DNA of 64,000 bases from Epidermidibacterium keratini (lineage in GTDB: Bacteria; Actinomycetota; Actinomycetes; Mycobacteriales; Antricoccaceae), in assembly GCF_009834025.1 (NCBI RefSeq), contig NZ_CP047156.1, forward strand, positions 2,356,001 to 2,420,000. Direction: 5' to 3'. Each line of letters begins with the position of its first letter. The stretch's first letter is position 1. This document shows, piece after piece, positions 16,830-25,088 of the stretch. The notes below the pieces were generated by a model. The model saw only the letters and a program-made list of their open reading frames with translations, searched no databases and was not told where the DNA came from. The translations under genes and the position numbers were made by a program.

Positions 16830-19601
16830 GTGTTCTTGGGGCGTGACACCGAATGCGGCATGCTCAGCGCGCTGCTTGAGCGCAGCCGCGATGAGTCGGT
16901 CGGGACGGTGCTGGTGCGCGGGCCCGGTGGGGTGGGCAAGACCGCCCTCATCGACGCGTGGCTTGCAGAGGTCCCACCCGGCACCTTGATCTTGCGGGGA
17001 TTCTCCGACGCCTTTGACCGCGGCTTCCCCTACAGCGCGATTGACAACGCGCTGACCGATCTTGTGCGTCGTGCTGGTGTGGGCGCGCCGGCGATGCTCG
17101 AGCCGACCAGGGCCCTCATCGACAACTACCGCCAGATGCTGCGCGGCAGCCTCGAGCACGATCGGGCTGACCCGCACATCGCGACCCAGGCGCTGCTGGA
17201 GGCCGTGAGCGCGATTACCGACGAGCCAGCGATCGTCGTACTCGAAGACGCGCACCTGGCCGACCCGGACACGCTGAGCGTGTGCGCGCTGCTGACGCGG
17301 CATACCGGCGCGCGCGTGCTACTTGTCATCACCGCCCGCCCGAGCCACTCCACGACCGCGCAGCTGGAGGCCTATCTCGAACGGCTCAGCCACCAGCGGC
17401 GCGCCAGCGTCATCGACCTGAGCCCACTCGGGCGGGCAGAGTCCGACGACCTGCTGGCGCACCACCTCGGCTTCACCCCCTCGCGTGAGACAGCCCGTCG
17501 CCTCGGCGAGTACGCCGCGGGCAACCCGTTCTTCATTCAGGAGATTGCCGACCAGTGGCACGATCTCGACGGCGACGCCCGGGCGGCAGGGATCGACGAG
17601 TGGGAGCCGTCGGCCATGTCGCGGACGGTAAACCGGCTGGCGCACACAGATTCCGACGAGTTCGCGGTCGGGTCGCTGCTGAGCATCTCGCGCACCATCG
17701 ACCGTGCGCGCCTTGACCTGCTCCCGGCGCTGACTAGCCTAGGCGAGCAGCAGGTCGCAGACGCGCTCGCCGCCCTGGTGGGTCAGGGAGTGCTGGTGCC
17801 GACGGGTACGGCGTACTCGTTCCGCCACGACCTGCTTCGCGAGGGGTTTCACACCGCGATTGGTGCTGAGCCGCTGCGCATCCTTCGTGGCCGACTTGCC
17901 GCGGCGCTCATCGAGCGGCGTGAGTCCGGCGCCAAGATCGACATCTACGAGCTGGCCGAACTGATCGTCGGCTCTCGGTCGGCGCCTGATCCCACAACGG
18001 TCTCGGTCTTCGCCGAGGCCGCGAGCCAGGCGGCTCGCAGCGGCCCGCTCGTCGCGGTCGACTGGCTGCGCCGCGCCCAGGAGTACGCCGGGCGAGGTGA
18101 GGTGGCAGCGGGCTTCCTGCAGCAGGAGGTGGCGCTGTTGAGCCTCGCCGGCCAGACCAGCACCGCGTTCGAGATCGCTCGGCGTGCGATCGACGAGGGA
18201 GATCGGCACGAGGCCGGCAGCCTCGTGCCGATCGCGGTGGCCGTTGCGCTGGGGTCCGGGCAAGCAAAGGAGGCGGTGCGGATCAGCGAGCTGCTACCGC
18301 TGGATCGGCGACCGCTGATGCTCACCGCAGCACGCGCGACGGCGCTGCTGATGCTCTGGGACGCAGAGCGGGGGATACCGGAATATGAGCGCGCGATGGC
18401 GGCGTACCGCATCACCCCGGACCCGCACTACTCGACGGCGCTCATGCTCTACAGCTCGGCGCGGATGCTGTCGCGCGCAACGGATATGACCGAGATAGGC
18501 AAATGGATCGAAGAGTCGATCAACGCCAACGACAACGCGCTGACCCAGCTCACCCAGGTCGCCGCCTGGGCGGCGATGGCGGCGCACGGGCCCGAAGGGC
18601 TGCTCGACCGGGTCAACAGCGACCCGCGCATCTCGGGCGAGGCGTTCTCGGCGATCGGCTGGCCAATCTCATCTGAAAGCGGTGTGGCTGAGCAGTTCTA
18701 CCTGCAGTGGTGTTACCTGCGCGGGCGCTGGGACGACGTACTCGACCTTGTCCCAGGGATCGACGTCATCAGCGAGCGCGGGCAGTACATCGCCGCCAAC
18801 ACTGCTCGCGTCTTCACCGCTGGCGTGCACTACAACCGGGGGAACCTCGAAGAGGCGGACAAGCTGATCGCGCCGTACTCCGATGAGCCGCTGTCGATGA
18901 TGGCCGGATACTTGGCGACGTTGCGTTCGCGGCTCTTGGCGCACGAGGGGCGGATCGATGACGGGATCGCGCTGCTGCGGTCGGTCCTCGCCAGGGCGGA
19001 GGAGACCGGCATCGTCGTCCAGACCGCTTCTGTCTCAGGGATGTTGTGCGCGTTGTTGCGTGAGAAGGGCGAGTACGCCGAGACCCTGGAGCTGTCGCGG
19101 CGCTCGCTTGAACGTCAGCGAGAGTTGAAGATTCCCATGTATACCGGCACTGCGCTCGTGGCCTACGGACGCGCCCACGATGACATGGAAATCCTGCAGG
19201 AGGCGGCGGATCTGTTTACCGCGCAGGGTATGCCGTTTCCACTCGCGCAGACCCAGCTGCTGCTTGGCGAGAAGGACGTCGACGCGAAGTCAAACCTGCG
19301 CAGTGCATACCAGATCTTCGGCGAGCTGAAGACGAAGGCATTTCGGCAGCGCGCACTCGCGGCGATGCATGAGCGCGGCGTACGCGTGACTCGCAGTCGT
19401 GCGGGCGATGACTCGCTCACCGCGGTCGAGCACGAGATCGTCGAGCTCGTCGTCGCGGGGATGACCAACGCCCAGGTCGCCGAGCGGCTGAGCTACAGCC
19501 CGAAGACCATCGAGATGCACCTGACGCGGATCTACCAGCGCACCGGCGTACGCAACCGGGTCGGGCTCGTCGAGGCCGTCGCCACCGGCCGCCTCCGCTA
19601 G
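16830..19601 (+). CDS. LuxR-family ATP-binding regulator (LAL type)
   Basis: A 923-aa large ATP-binding LuxR regulator. The N-terminal AAA/NTPase part has Walker A GPGGVGKTALI near residue 31 and a Walker B-like IVVLEDAHLADPDTL near 130. The middle is a long TPR-like helical region. The last 65 residues are a LuxR helix-turn-helix (LTAVEHEIVELVVAGMTNAQ, then YSPKTIEMHLTRIY). LALs activate catabolic or secondary-metabolic operons in response to small ligands or nucleotide state. Neighbouring acyl-CoA dehydrogenase and CoA-transferase genes are plausible targets. Its stop shares CTAG with the convergent CoA-transferase gene. Confidence 0.9.
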   Translation: MFLGRDTECGMLSALLERSRDESVGTVLVRGPGGVGKTALIDAWLAEVPPGTLILRGFSDAFDRGFPYSAIDNALTDLVRRAGVGAPAMLEPTRALIDNYRQMLRGSLEHDRADPHIATQALLEAVSAITDEPAIVVLEDAHLADPDTLSVCALLTRHTGARVLLVITARPSHSTTAQLEAYLERLSHQRRASVIDLSPLGRAESDDLLAHHLGFTPSRETARRLGEYAAGNPFFIQEIADQWHDLDGDARAAGIDEWEPSAMSRTVNRLAHTDSDEFAVGSLLSISRTIDRARLDLLPALTSLGEQQVADALAALVGQGVLVPTGTAYSFRHDLLREGFHTAIGAEPLRILRGRLAAALIERRESGAKIDIYELAELIVGSRSAPDPTTVSVFAEAASQAARSGPLVAVDWLRRAQEYAGRGEVAAGFLQQEVALLSLAGQTSTAFEIARRAIDEGDRHEAGSLVPIAVAVALGSGQAKEAVRISELLPLDRRPLMLTAARATALLMLWDAERGIPEYERAMAAYRITPDPHYSTALMLYSSARMLSRATDMTEIGKWIEESINANDNALTQLTQVAAWAAMAAHGPEGLLDRVNSDPRISGEAFSAIGWPISSESGVAEQFYLQWCYLRGRWDDVLDLVPGIDVISERGQYIAANTARVFTAGVHYNRGNLEEADKLIAPYSDEPLSMMAGYLATLRSRLLAHEGRIDDGIALLRSVLARAEETGIVVQTASVSGMLCALLREKGEYAETLELSRRSLERQRELKIPMYTGTALVAYGRAHDDMEILQEAADLFTAQGMPFPLAQTQLLLGEKDVDAKSNLRSAYQIFGELKTKAFRQRALAAMHERGVRVTRSRAGDDSLTAVEHEIVELVVAGMTNAQVAERLSYSPKTIEMHLTRIYQRTGVRNRVGLVEAVATGRLR

Positions 19602-20767
19602 GCGTCCAGTCCGAGCCAGGCGCGGACCGCGTCGTTGTCGGCGCCGAGCTCGGGGGGAGCGGTGTGCTCGCGCTTCCACTCGGACTCACCGTCGAACATC
19701 CGCAGCGGCGGGCCGGGCAGCTCGATCTGGCCGAGCACCGGATGCTCCACATCGATGACCAGACCCTGTGAGCGCACCTGGTCCCACTCGTAGACCTGCT
19801 GCAGGTCTTTTACTTCACCGCAAGGGATCCCGAGCTCATTGAGCTTGGCCAGCAGGTCGGGTGTCGAGTACGCCGAAAACGCCTGGTTGATCGCCGGGAT
19901 GAGCTGCGCGTTGTTGCGGACCCGGTCGCCGTTCGTAGCGTACGCCGGGTCATTGGGCTCGAAGCCGAATGCCGGTGCGAACTTCTGCCACTGCGACTCC
20001 GCGCCGACGGCGATCTGCACGAGCCCGTCGGCGGAGGAGAAGAGGCCGTACGGCGACACGCTGGGGTGGAAGGCACCTTCGGCCTTGGGCAGGTCTTTGC
20101 CGACGGTCCACCGGGTGCCCTGGAAGGCGTGTACGCCGATCACCGACGCGAGCAGTGAGGTGCGGATGACCTTGCCGCGGCCGGTGCGCTCACGTTCGTA
20201 GAGCGCGCTGACAACACCGTACGCGCCGTACATCCCTGACAGCAGGTCGGCGATCGGTACGCCGACCTTCGTCGGTGTCTGCGGGTTGGGTCCGGTCATC
20301 GACATCAGGCCGGCCTCGCCCTGGGCGATCTGGTCATAGCCAGCGCGACCGGTCTGCGGGCCGTCGTGACCGAAGCCGGTGATCGACAAGATCACCATGC
20401 GCGGGTTGATCTCCTGGATCTGCTCCATCGAGAACCCGAGACGGTCGAGCACGCCGGTGCGGAAGTTTTCTAGCAATACATCGGATTTCTCGATGAGCTT
20501 GGTGAGGACCTGCTTGCCGTCGTCAGACTTCAGATCGAGCGTGATCGACTCTTTGTTGCGGTTGCACGACAGGTAGTAGGTCGCAATCTCCTCGTTGGGT
20601 CCGACGAACGGCGGTCCCCAGCCGCGGGTGTCATCGCCCTTGCCCGGCGTCTCGACCTTGATGACCCGAGCGCCCATATCGCCGAGCATCATGCCGGCGT
20701 GCGGTCCGGCGAGCGCGCGGGTGAGGTCGACAACGGTGACTCCATCGAGAGGGCCGGCGCTAGTCAT
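19598..20767 (-). CDS. Class III CoA-transferase (CaiB/BaiF family)
   Basis: About 389 aa of family III CoA-transferase: LDGVTVVDLTRALAGPHAGM at the start, YLSCNRNKESITLDL, then LLENFRTGVLDRLG. The catalytic Asp of the family lies in the PIADLLSGMYG region. ATG 20767 is chosen because AAGGAG precedes it by nine bases; the frame is also open from a TTG at 20776. It moves CoA between organic acids, probably feeding the acyl-CoA pathway of this neighbourhood. Confidence 0.9.
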   Translation of the reverse strand: MTSAGPLDGVTVVDLTRALAGPHAGMMLGDMGARVIKVETPGKGDDTRGWGPPFVGPNEEIATYYLSCNRNKESITLDLKSDDGKQVLTKLIEKSDVLLENFRTGVLDRLGFSMEQIQEINPRMVILSITGFGHDGPQTGRAGYDQIAQGEAGLMSMTGPNPQTPTKVGVPIADLLSGMYGAYGVVSALYERERTGRGKVIRTSLLASVIGVHAFQGTRWTVGKDLPKAEGAFHPSVSPYGLFSSADGLVQIAVGAESQWQKFAPAFGFEPNDPAYATNGDRVRNNAQLIPAINQAFSAYSTPDLLAKLNELGIPCGEVKDLQQVYEWDQVRSQGLVIDVEHPVLGQIELPGPPLRMFDGESEWKREHTAPPELGADNDAVRAWLGLDA

Positions 20768-20900
20768 CGAAAACAACTCCTTGGTTGGGGCTGGGCGTTC
20801 GGCTCCAACCTACGCGCAGCGGCGGCGTACGCCGATGGCACCACCTGCCAGCCCGGGTGCCATTTACCCAGCGATCTCGACAACCGGTGCTCGTTCCTCG

Positions 20901-20939
20901 CACCTGCTCGATCACCGATGTGTGGTGGTTGAGCAGGTG
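20901..20939. repeat. Imperfect 16-bp hairpin with GGTGGTTGAGCAGGTG arm
   Basis: The left arm 20901-20916 and the right arm 20924-20939 match at 14 of 16 positions around a 7-base loop. The right arm resembles a short GGTGGTTGAGCAG motif that I recall recurring between genes in many actinobacteria. It lies in the 229-base gap between the CoA-transferase and CPBP genes and could act as a terminator or a REP-like element. Confidence 0.5.
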
Positions 20940-20996
20940 GTCGCCGCCAAGGCGATCACCGTCCGTCGAAACCACGCCCGCAGCGTGGAATCGGGG

Positions 20997-21734
20997 TTAG
21001 GCGAGCGAGGCGCCCGCGACTCCGGCGGCGAGGGCGCCGATCCCGTTGAGCGCCCAGTGCAGGCCGATCGGTGCGAGCAGCGATCCGGACCGACGGCGCA
21101 GCCAGCTCAACCCGAACCCCGCGACCGAGGTCACCGCGACGACCCCCGCGGTGCACAGCACCTGAGCAAACGCGCCGTTGCCGACCAAGGTGCGCACCGT
21201 GCTGTTTCCCGAGGCCAGCGACAGCGATGTGATTGCATGCCACGACCCGAAGGCGAGCGCGCCGATGGCGTACGCCGTGCGCGGGCCGAAGCGGCGGTTC
21301 AACGCTCCGTCGAGTACGCCGCGAAACAGCAGTTCTTCGGGCAGCACCGTCGCGAGGGGGATGGTGACCAGCGCGGCGAAGACTGCTGGCGGCACCGACG
21401 GGAACCGCGCGTCGGCAAACAACGCCATGCCGCCGGGCATCGCCATGATGAGCCCGACGCTGGCCGCGACCGCGAGCGCGCAGCCGGCTGCCCAGATCAG
21501 CCCGCGACGCCAGTGGACCCGGCTGAGCCCGAGGTCGGCCGGGCGCAGTCCGCTCAGCACGGCGATCGTGGCGACCGACGCCGCACCGATCGGGATCACG
21601 GCGGCCGGCGGGAGCCCGGCGCGGTGGGCGAGGACGTTGATGGTGGCGATGCCTGCGAGTACGCCGATCGTGCGATACGAGTCGAGCGAGAGGACCCGCC
21701 TCGGCAGGGCGGGCTGCAGCGCAAGCTGGGTCAT
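20997..21734 (-). CDS. CPBP-family intramembrane glutamic endopeptidase
   Basis: A 245-aa polytopic membrane protein of the CPBP (Abi/Rce1) family. The three signature blocks are present: EELLFRG (catalytic Glu pair), FGSWH and HWALNG near the C-terminus. Members cleave within membranes in prenyl-protein processing or bacteriocin self-immunity. No bacteriocin gene is adjacent, so the substrate is unknown. Confidence 0.85.
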   Translation of the reverse strand: MTQLALQPALPRRVLSLDSYRTIGVLAGIATINVLAHRAGLPPAAVIPIGAASVATIAVLSGLRPADLGLSRVHWRRGLIWAAGCALAVAASVGLIMAMPGGMALFADARFPSVPPAVFAALVTIPLATVLPEELLFRGVLDGALNRRFGPRTAYAIGALAFGSWHAITSLSLASGNSTVRTLVGNGAFAQVLCTAGVVAVTSVAGFGLSWLRRRSGSLLAPIGLHWALNGIGALAAGVAGASLA

Positions 21735-21853
21735 TCGGCGTACTCGTCTCGGCGTCGGTCGTCGGGGTGTACGCCGCTCGGCATACGGCCAACCATCATG
21801 CGTGCGTCCGTGCGTGCTCGCTGTGAGGTCACGGCAGCGACAAGGAGCTCGAC

Positions 21854-21938
21854 CTGCGGCAGGTTCGTGACCTCTGCTAGGCCCAGAGAGGGCACTAACC
21901 TGCCGCAGGAGCAGCGAAAGGTCCGTAACGTGCCGCAG
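21854..21938. repeat. Three copies of a 20-bp CTGCGGCAGGTT-type motif
   Basis: Copy 1 (21854-21873) is on the plus strand. Copies 2 (21889-21908) and 3 (21919-21938) are on the minus strand, all close to CTGCGGCAGGTTNGTGNCCT. They fill the gap between the CPBP gene and the end of the flavin reductase gene. Copy 1 can pair with either of the others to form a hairpin. Confidence 0.55.
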
Positions 21939-21955
21939 AAGTGGCGACGCGAAAG

Positions 21956-22489
21956 CTAGTCCGTCCAGGCCAGACGGGCAAGCGTTCCGTTGAGCCGGTG
22001 GGGATCGAGGCCGAGCAGCTGGCGCCCGTGGAAGATCATCGGGCGGTACGCCGGATGCATGCGCACGTCGTCGACGTGCACGCTGACCAGGTCATGGTCG
22101 CCGATGGACGTCACGGCGTGCGTCGTACCCTCGACCGTCAGTGCCGCATCGTCGATCACCGGGTTGCCGCGCTCGCTGAGATGCCACTGGACCTTGACGA
22201 ACCGTTCCGCGATGGGCCGGCTGAAGGCCGCGCACACTGAACGCGCGTGGTCCGATAACACCGAGAACGCGACTGACGACGCGCCCCGCAGCGTTGGGAA
22301 TGTCCCGGAGGCGGTGTCGCCGAAGAAACCGACGAGCGGTGGGTCGAGCGAGATCGAGCAAAAGGTGCCTACGACCATCCCGACCGGACCGTCGTCGGTC
22401 ATCGTCGCGGCGACCGCCACGCTGGTCGGCAATTGACTCATCGCATGCCGGAACGCGGCTGGATCGGGTCGGGACTGCGTGATCGACAT
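21956..22489 (-). CDS. Flavin reductase family protein (HpaC-like)
   Basis: About 177 aa of the short-chain FMN/FAD reductase family. Conserved features are MVVGTFCSISLDPPLVGF and an interior SVLSDHARSVCAAFS. ATG 22489 is chosen because GAGAGGA precedes it and the length fits the family; the frame is open further upstream. It would supply reduced flavin to the monooxygenase encoded divergently at 22767. Confidence 0.85.
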   Translation of the reverse strand: MSITQSRPDPAAFRHAMSQLPTSVAVAATMTDDGPVGMVVGTFCSISLDPPLVGFFGDTASGTFPTLRGASSVAFSVLSDHARSVCAAFSRPIAERFVKVQWHLSERGNPVIDDAALTVEGTTHAVTSIGDHDLVSVHVDDVRMHPAYRPMIFHGRQLLGLDPHRLNGTLARLAWTD

Positions 22490-22766
22490 CGCCCGGTTCC
22501 TCTCGTCGTGGGTGCTCATCTCGAGTGGGCCGAGCCTAAGAACGCCGGGGATCGCGCGGCTATCCGAAAGGTCGTCGTACTCCGTCCGAAATGCGAAAGA
22601 TCGCGTCCCCGGCAGCAACCGGCAGCAGAACGTGCGCCCCAACGCCGGCGTACGCCGGATCTTCGGATATCGGCTCACCCTCTGCGGTTTGCGGATTCTC
22701 TGCGCGACGTGACGCACCTAACTTGGAGCGCACCCAACGACGTGACCGCACGATGTGGAGGCGCTC
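22490..22766. promoter_or_regulatory. Divergent control region of the two-component monooxygenase
   Basis: Directly repeated CGAAAG(A/G)TCG elements near 22567 and 22599 and a 14-bp palindrome CCGGCGTACGCCGG near 22642 lie between the two start codons. AraC regulators are encoded nearby, and direct repeats are their usual sites. No clear -10/-35 pair was found. Confidence 0.3.
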
Positions 22767-23954
22767 ATGACCGCACTATCAACGACCGATACCGCGACCG
22801 AGTCGGTAGCCGACAAGGTCGAGAAGGTACTGCCTCGGCTGCGCGAGCTTGGCCGTGAAGCCGAGCAGAACCGCTGGATTCCGCAGGAGGCCATCGACCT
22901 TCTCGACGAGGCCGGAGTATGGCGGGTCTCGGTGCCCGAGCGGTTCGGCGGCCTGGATCTGTCGATCGCCGAGAAGATGCGCCTGCACGAGCAGATCTCC
23001 AGCGCGGATGGCTCGATCGGGTGGGTCGCCGGACTCTGGATGGATGGCACGTGGATCGTCCAGCTGATGTCCGAGCAGGCGCAGGCGGAGATCTTCGCCA
23101 ACGGCTCGACGCGGGTGTCGACCGGCTTCGCGCCCACCGGCACGATCGTGCCGACTGAAGGCGGCTACATCCTCAATGGCAGCTGGAAGTGGAACTCAGG
23201 CTGCCGCGGCGCCGACTGGATCGCGGTATCGGCGCGGCTTGAGCGCCCGGACGGTCCGCCGGAGATCAACTACGTCGCCGTACCGCAGTCCGAGGGGACG
23301 ATCGCCGATGACTGGTACTCGTTTGCGGCATCGGCCACCGGCAGCAGCGAGGTCACCTTCACCGACGTGTTCGTGCCCGAGCATCGCATCATGAAGCTCG
23401 AGCCGGCGCTCATCAGCGCAGCCGCCGACGTTCCCGGGCCTAAAGGCGTCGGACACAGCTACGGCCTCTTCACCTACATCACCGTCGCGCAGGTCGCCTC
23501 GTTCCTCGGGATGGCCAAGGGCGCGTACGAGCTGTTCATGAAGCGGCTGCCCGGACGCGGCATCACCTACACGCCGTGGACCGATCAGAGCGCATCGCCG
23601 CTGACCCAGATCCAGGTGGCGGAGGCCGCCAACAAGATCGCTGCGGCAGAGGCACTGTCGAAGGTGTCGGTGGAGTTCCTGCAGGGTCGGGCTGACGAGG
23701 GCAAGCTGCTGACGGTCGAGGAGCGGGCGCAGCTGCGCGGGCAGAGTGCCTACGCGATCGAGCTCGCGCGGCAGGCAGTGGAGACGCTCTACAAGGCCAG
23801 CGGCGCATCGGTGATCATGCTCGACGTGCCGTTCCAGCGGTTCTATCGCGACATGCAAGGGCTCACGCTGCACGCGACCGTGGTGTTGACCAGCAACCTC
23901 GAGGTGCACGGTCGGGTGCTCGTCGGCCTGGACCCGGCGACACCATTCTTGTAG
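22767..23954 (+). CDS. Acyl-CoA dehydrogenase-fold flavin-dependent monooxygenase (group D, HsaA-like)
   Basis: About 395 aa from ATG 22767 with GGAGG five bases upstream. It has the acyl-CoA dehydrogenase fold but lacks the dehydrogenase catalytic motif, like the oxygenase components HsaA/HpaB-type C2 enzymes. Typical stretches are ISSADGSIGWVAGL and GSWKWNSGCRGADW. Such enzymes hydroxylate phenolic rings using reduced flavin from a partner reductase, which is encoded divergently here. The aromatic substrate cannot be determined. Confidence 0.82.
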   Translation: MTALSTTDTATESVADKVEKVLPRLRELGREAEQNRWIPQEAIDLLDEAGVWRVSVPERFGGLDLSIAEKMRLHEQISSADGSIGWVAGLWMDGTWIVQLMSEQAQAEIFANGSTRVSTGFAPTGTIVPTEGGYILNGSWKWNSGCRGADWIAVSARLERPDGPPEINYVAVPQSEGTIADDWYSFAASATGSSEVTFTDVFVPEHRIMKLEPALISAAADVPGPKGVGHSYGLFTYITVAQVASFLGMAKGAYELFMKRLPGRGITYTPWTDQSASPLTQIQVAEAANKIAAAEALSKVSVEFLQGRADEGKLLTVEERAQLRGQSAYAIELARQAVETLYKASGASVIMLDVPFQRFYRDMQGLTLHATVVLTSNLEVHGRVLVGLDPATPFL

Positions 23955-23976
23955 CCGCCGCGACTCGTCCGGGCGT

Positions 23977-24978
23977 CTAGGGGCTGCGCTCTGGACGGGC
24001 GTCGCGCACGGTTTGGCTTGGGGGCTCGCCAAACCGTGCGCGGTACGCCGCCGCAAAGCGGCCATGGTGGTAGAAGCCCACATCGGCAGCGATCTGGCTG
24101 ACCGAGGCGGTCGTGCCAGGACGTTGCAGAAGCTCGCGCACCCGGTCGAGGCGCAGCCCGCGCAGGTAGCGCGACGGGGTCGTATTGAGCTCCTGGCGAA
24201 AGGCCGCCTGCAGCGAGCGTTCGCCCACGTGCAGCAGGTCGGCGATGTCGATGACGGTCAGGTCGTCGGCGACGCGGTCGTGCATCAGCTCGATGGCCGC
24301 CCGGACAGTACGACGCGACGCAGACTCGTCGGGCTGCAAAAGCAGGTCGCTGTAGGAGTGTGGCTGCCCGACGAGCATCGAGGTCATCACCGAGCTCAGC
24401 AGCTGGCCGGTGATCGTGGCCGGGATCGTGGCGCCGGACATCCGGCGCTCCAGCTGGGCGATCTGGCGGACGTGCGCGACGAGGCCGGCGCTATCGCTCA
24501 CGAGGTCGACGTCCGGGCGGAACTCCGGTGCCCGTGCCACCGGGCGGCCCAGCAGCCGCTCGAGGTGTCGCTGCATCAGGTCGCGGCCCAGTGTCATGGT
24601 GAGGACTGCATAGTCGCGGTCCCAGCGCATGCGCGTCTGCCCATCCGTCGACAAGATGGCGGCCGTGTGCGGTGTGGCGCTGAAGCTACGGCCGGCGTAC
24701 TCGACGGCGGAGCGGCCCCGCACCGGCACGTTGACGGCGTACACCTCGGAGGGATCGGAGTGGATCTCGACCGCGGTGCCGTAGGCGAAGAAGCCGAGTC
24801 CGGCCTTGTCCGAGGCGCTCGGGCTGAGTGCGACGAAGTTGATCTCAGCGTCGAAGACGCCGCCCGGGCGCACGGTCATCGAGTGGGTGGTGATGAGCTT
24901 GGTGACGGCGCTGACGACCTGATCGCGATCGCGGGTGCGGACGAGTTCGTGACCGTCGAGTGGGGTCGTGCTCACCAT
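23977..24978 (-). CDS. AraC-family transcriptional regulator
   Basis: A 333-aa regulator with an AraC-binding-like N-terminal domain and a C-terminal double helix-turn-helix (IADLLHVGERSLQAAFRQEL, then VSQIAADVGFYHHGRFAAAY). This N-terminal type is common among activators of aromatic catabolism. It is convergent with the monooxygenase gene and co-directional with the FAD hydroxylase further upstream. Confidence 0.88.
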   Translation of the reverse strand: MVSTTPLDGHELVRTRDRDQVVSAVTKLITTHSMTVRPGGVFDAEINFVALSPSASDKAGLGFFAYGTAVEIHSDPSEVYAVNVPVRGRSAVEYAGRSFSATPHTAAILSTDGQTRMRWDRDYAVLTMTLGRDLMQRHLERLLGRPVARAPEFRPDVDLVSDSAGLVAHVRQIAQLERRMSGATIPATITGQLLSSVMTSMLVGQPHSYSDLLLQPDESASRRTVRAAIELMHDRVADDLTVIDIADLLHVGERSLQAAFRQELNTTPSRYLRGLRLDRVRELLQRPGTTASVSQIAADVGFYHHGRFAAAYRARFGEPPSQTVRDARPERSP

Positions 24979-25088
24979 GCGCTTCCTTGCCCGGCGACGT
25001 GTGCCTCACGCCACATTCGTTGCCGAGCAGGGTAACGAGATCGACCGGTCTCCGGGCGGGTTTGTCCGAATTGCGCGGCGCTGGATCC

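Noticed and set aside
21854-21938. CRISPR array
   Set aside because: Only three imperfect copies in mixed orientation with spacers of 10-15 bases.
20595-21959. 454-codon open frame on the plus strand
   Set aside because: It runs antisense to the start of the CoA-transferase gene and through the CPBP gene; composition is Arg/Gly-rich shadow with no motif.
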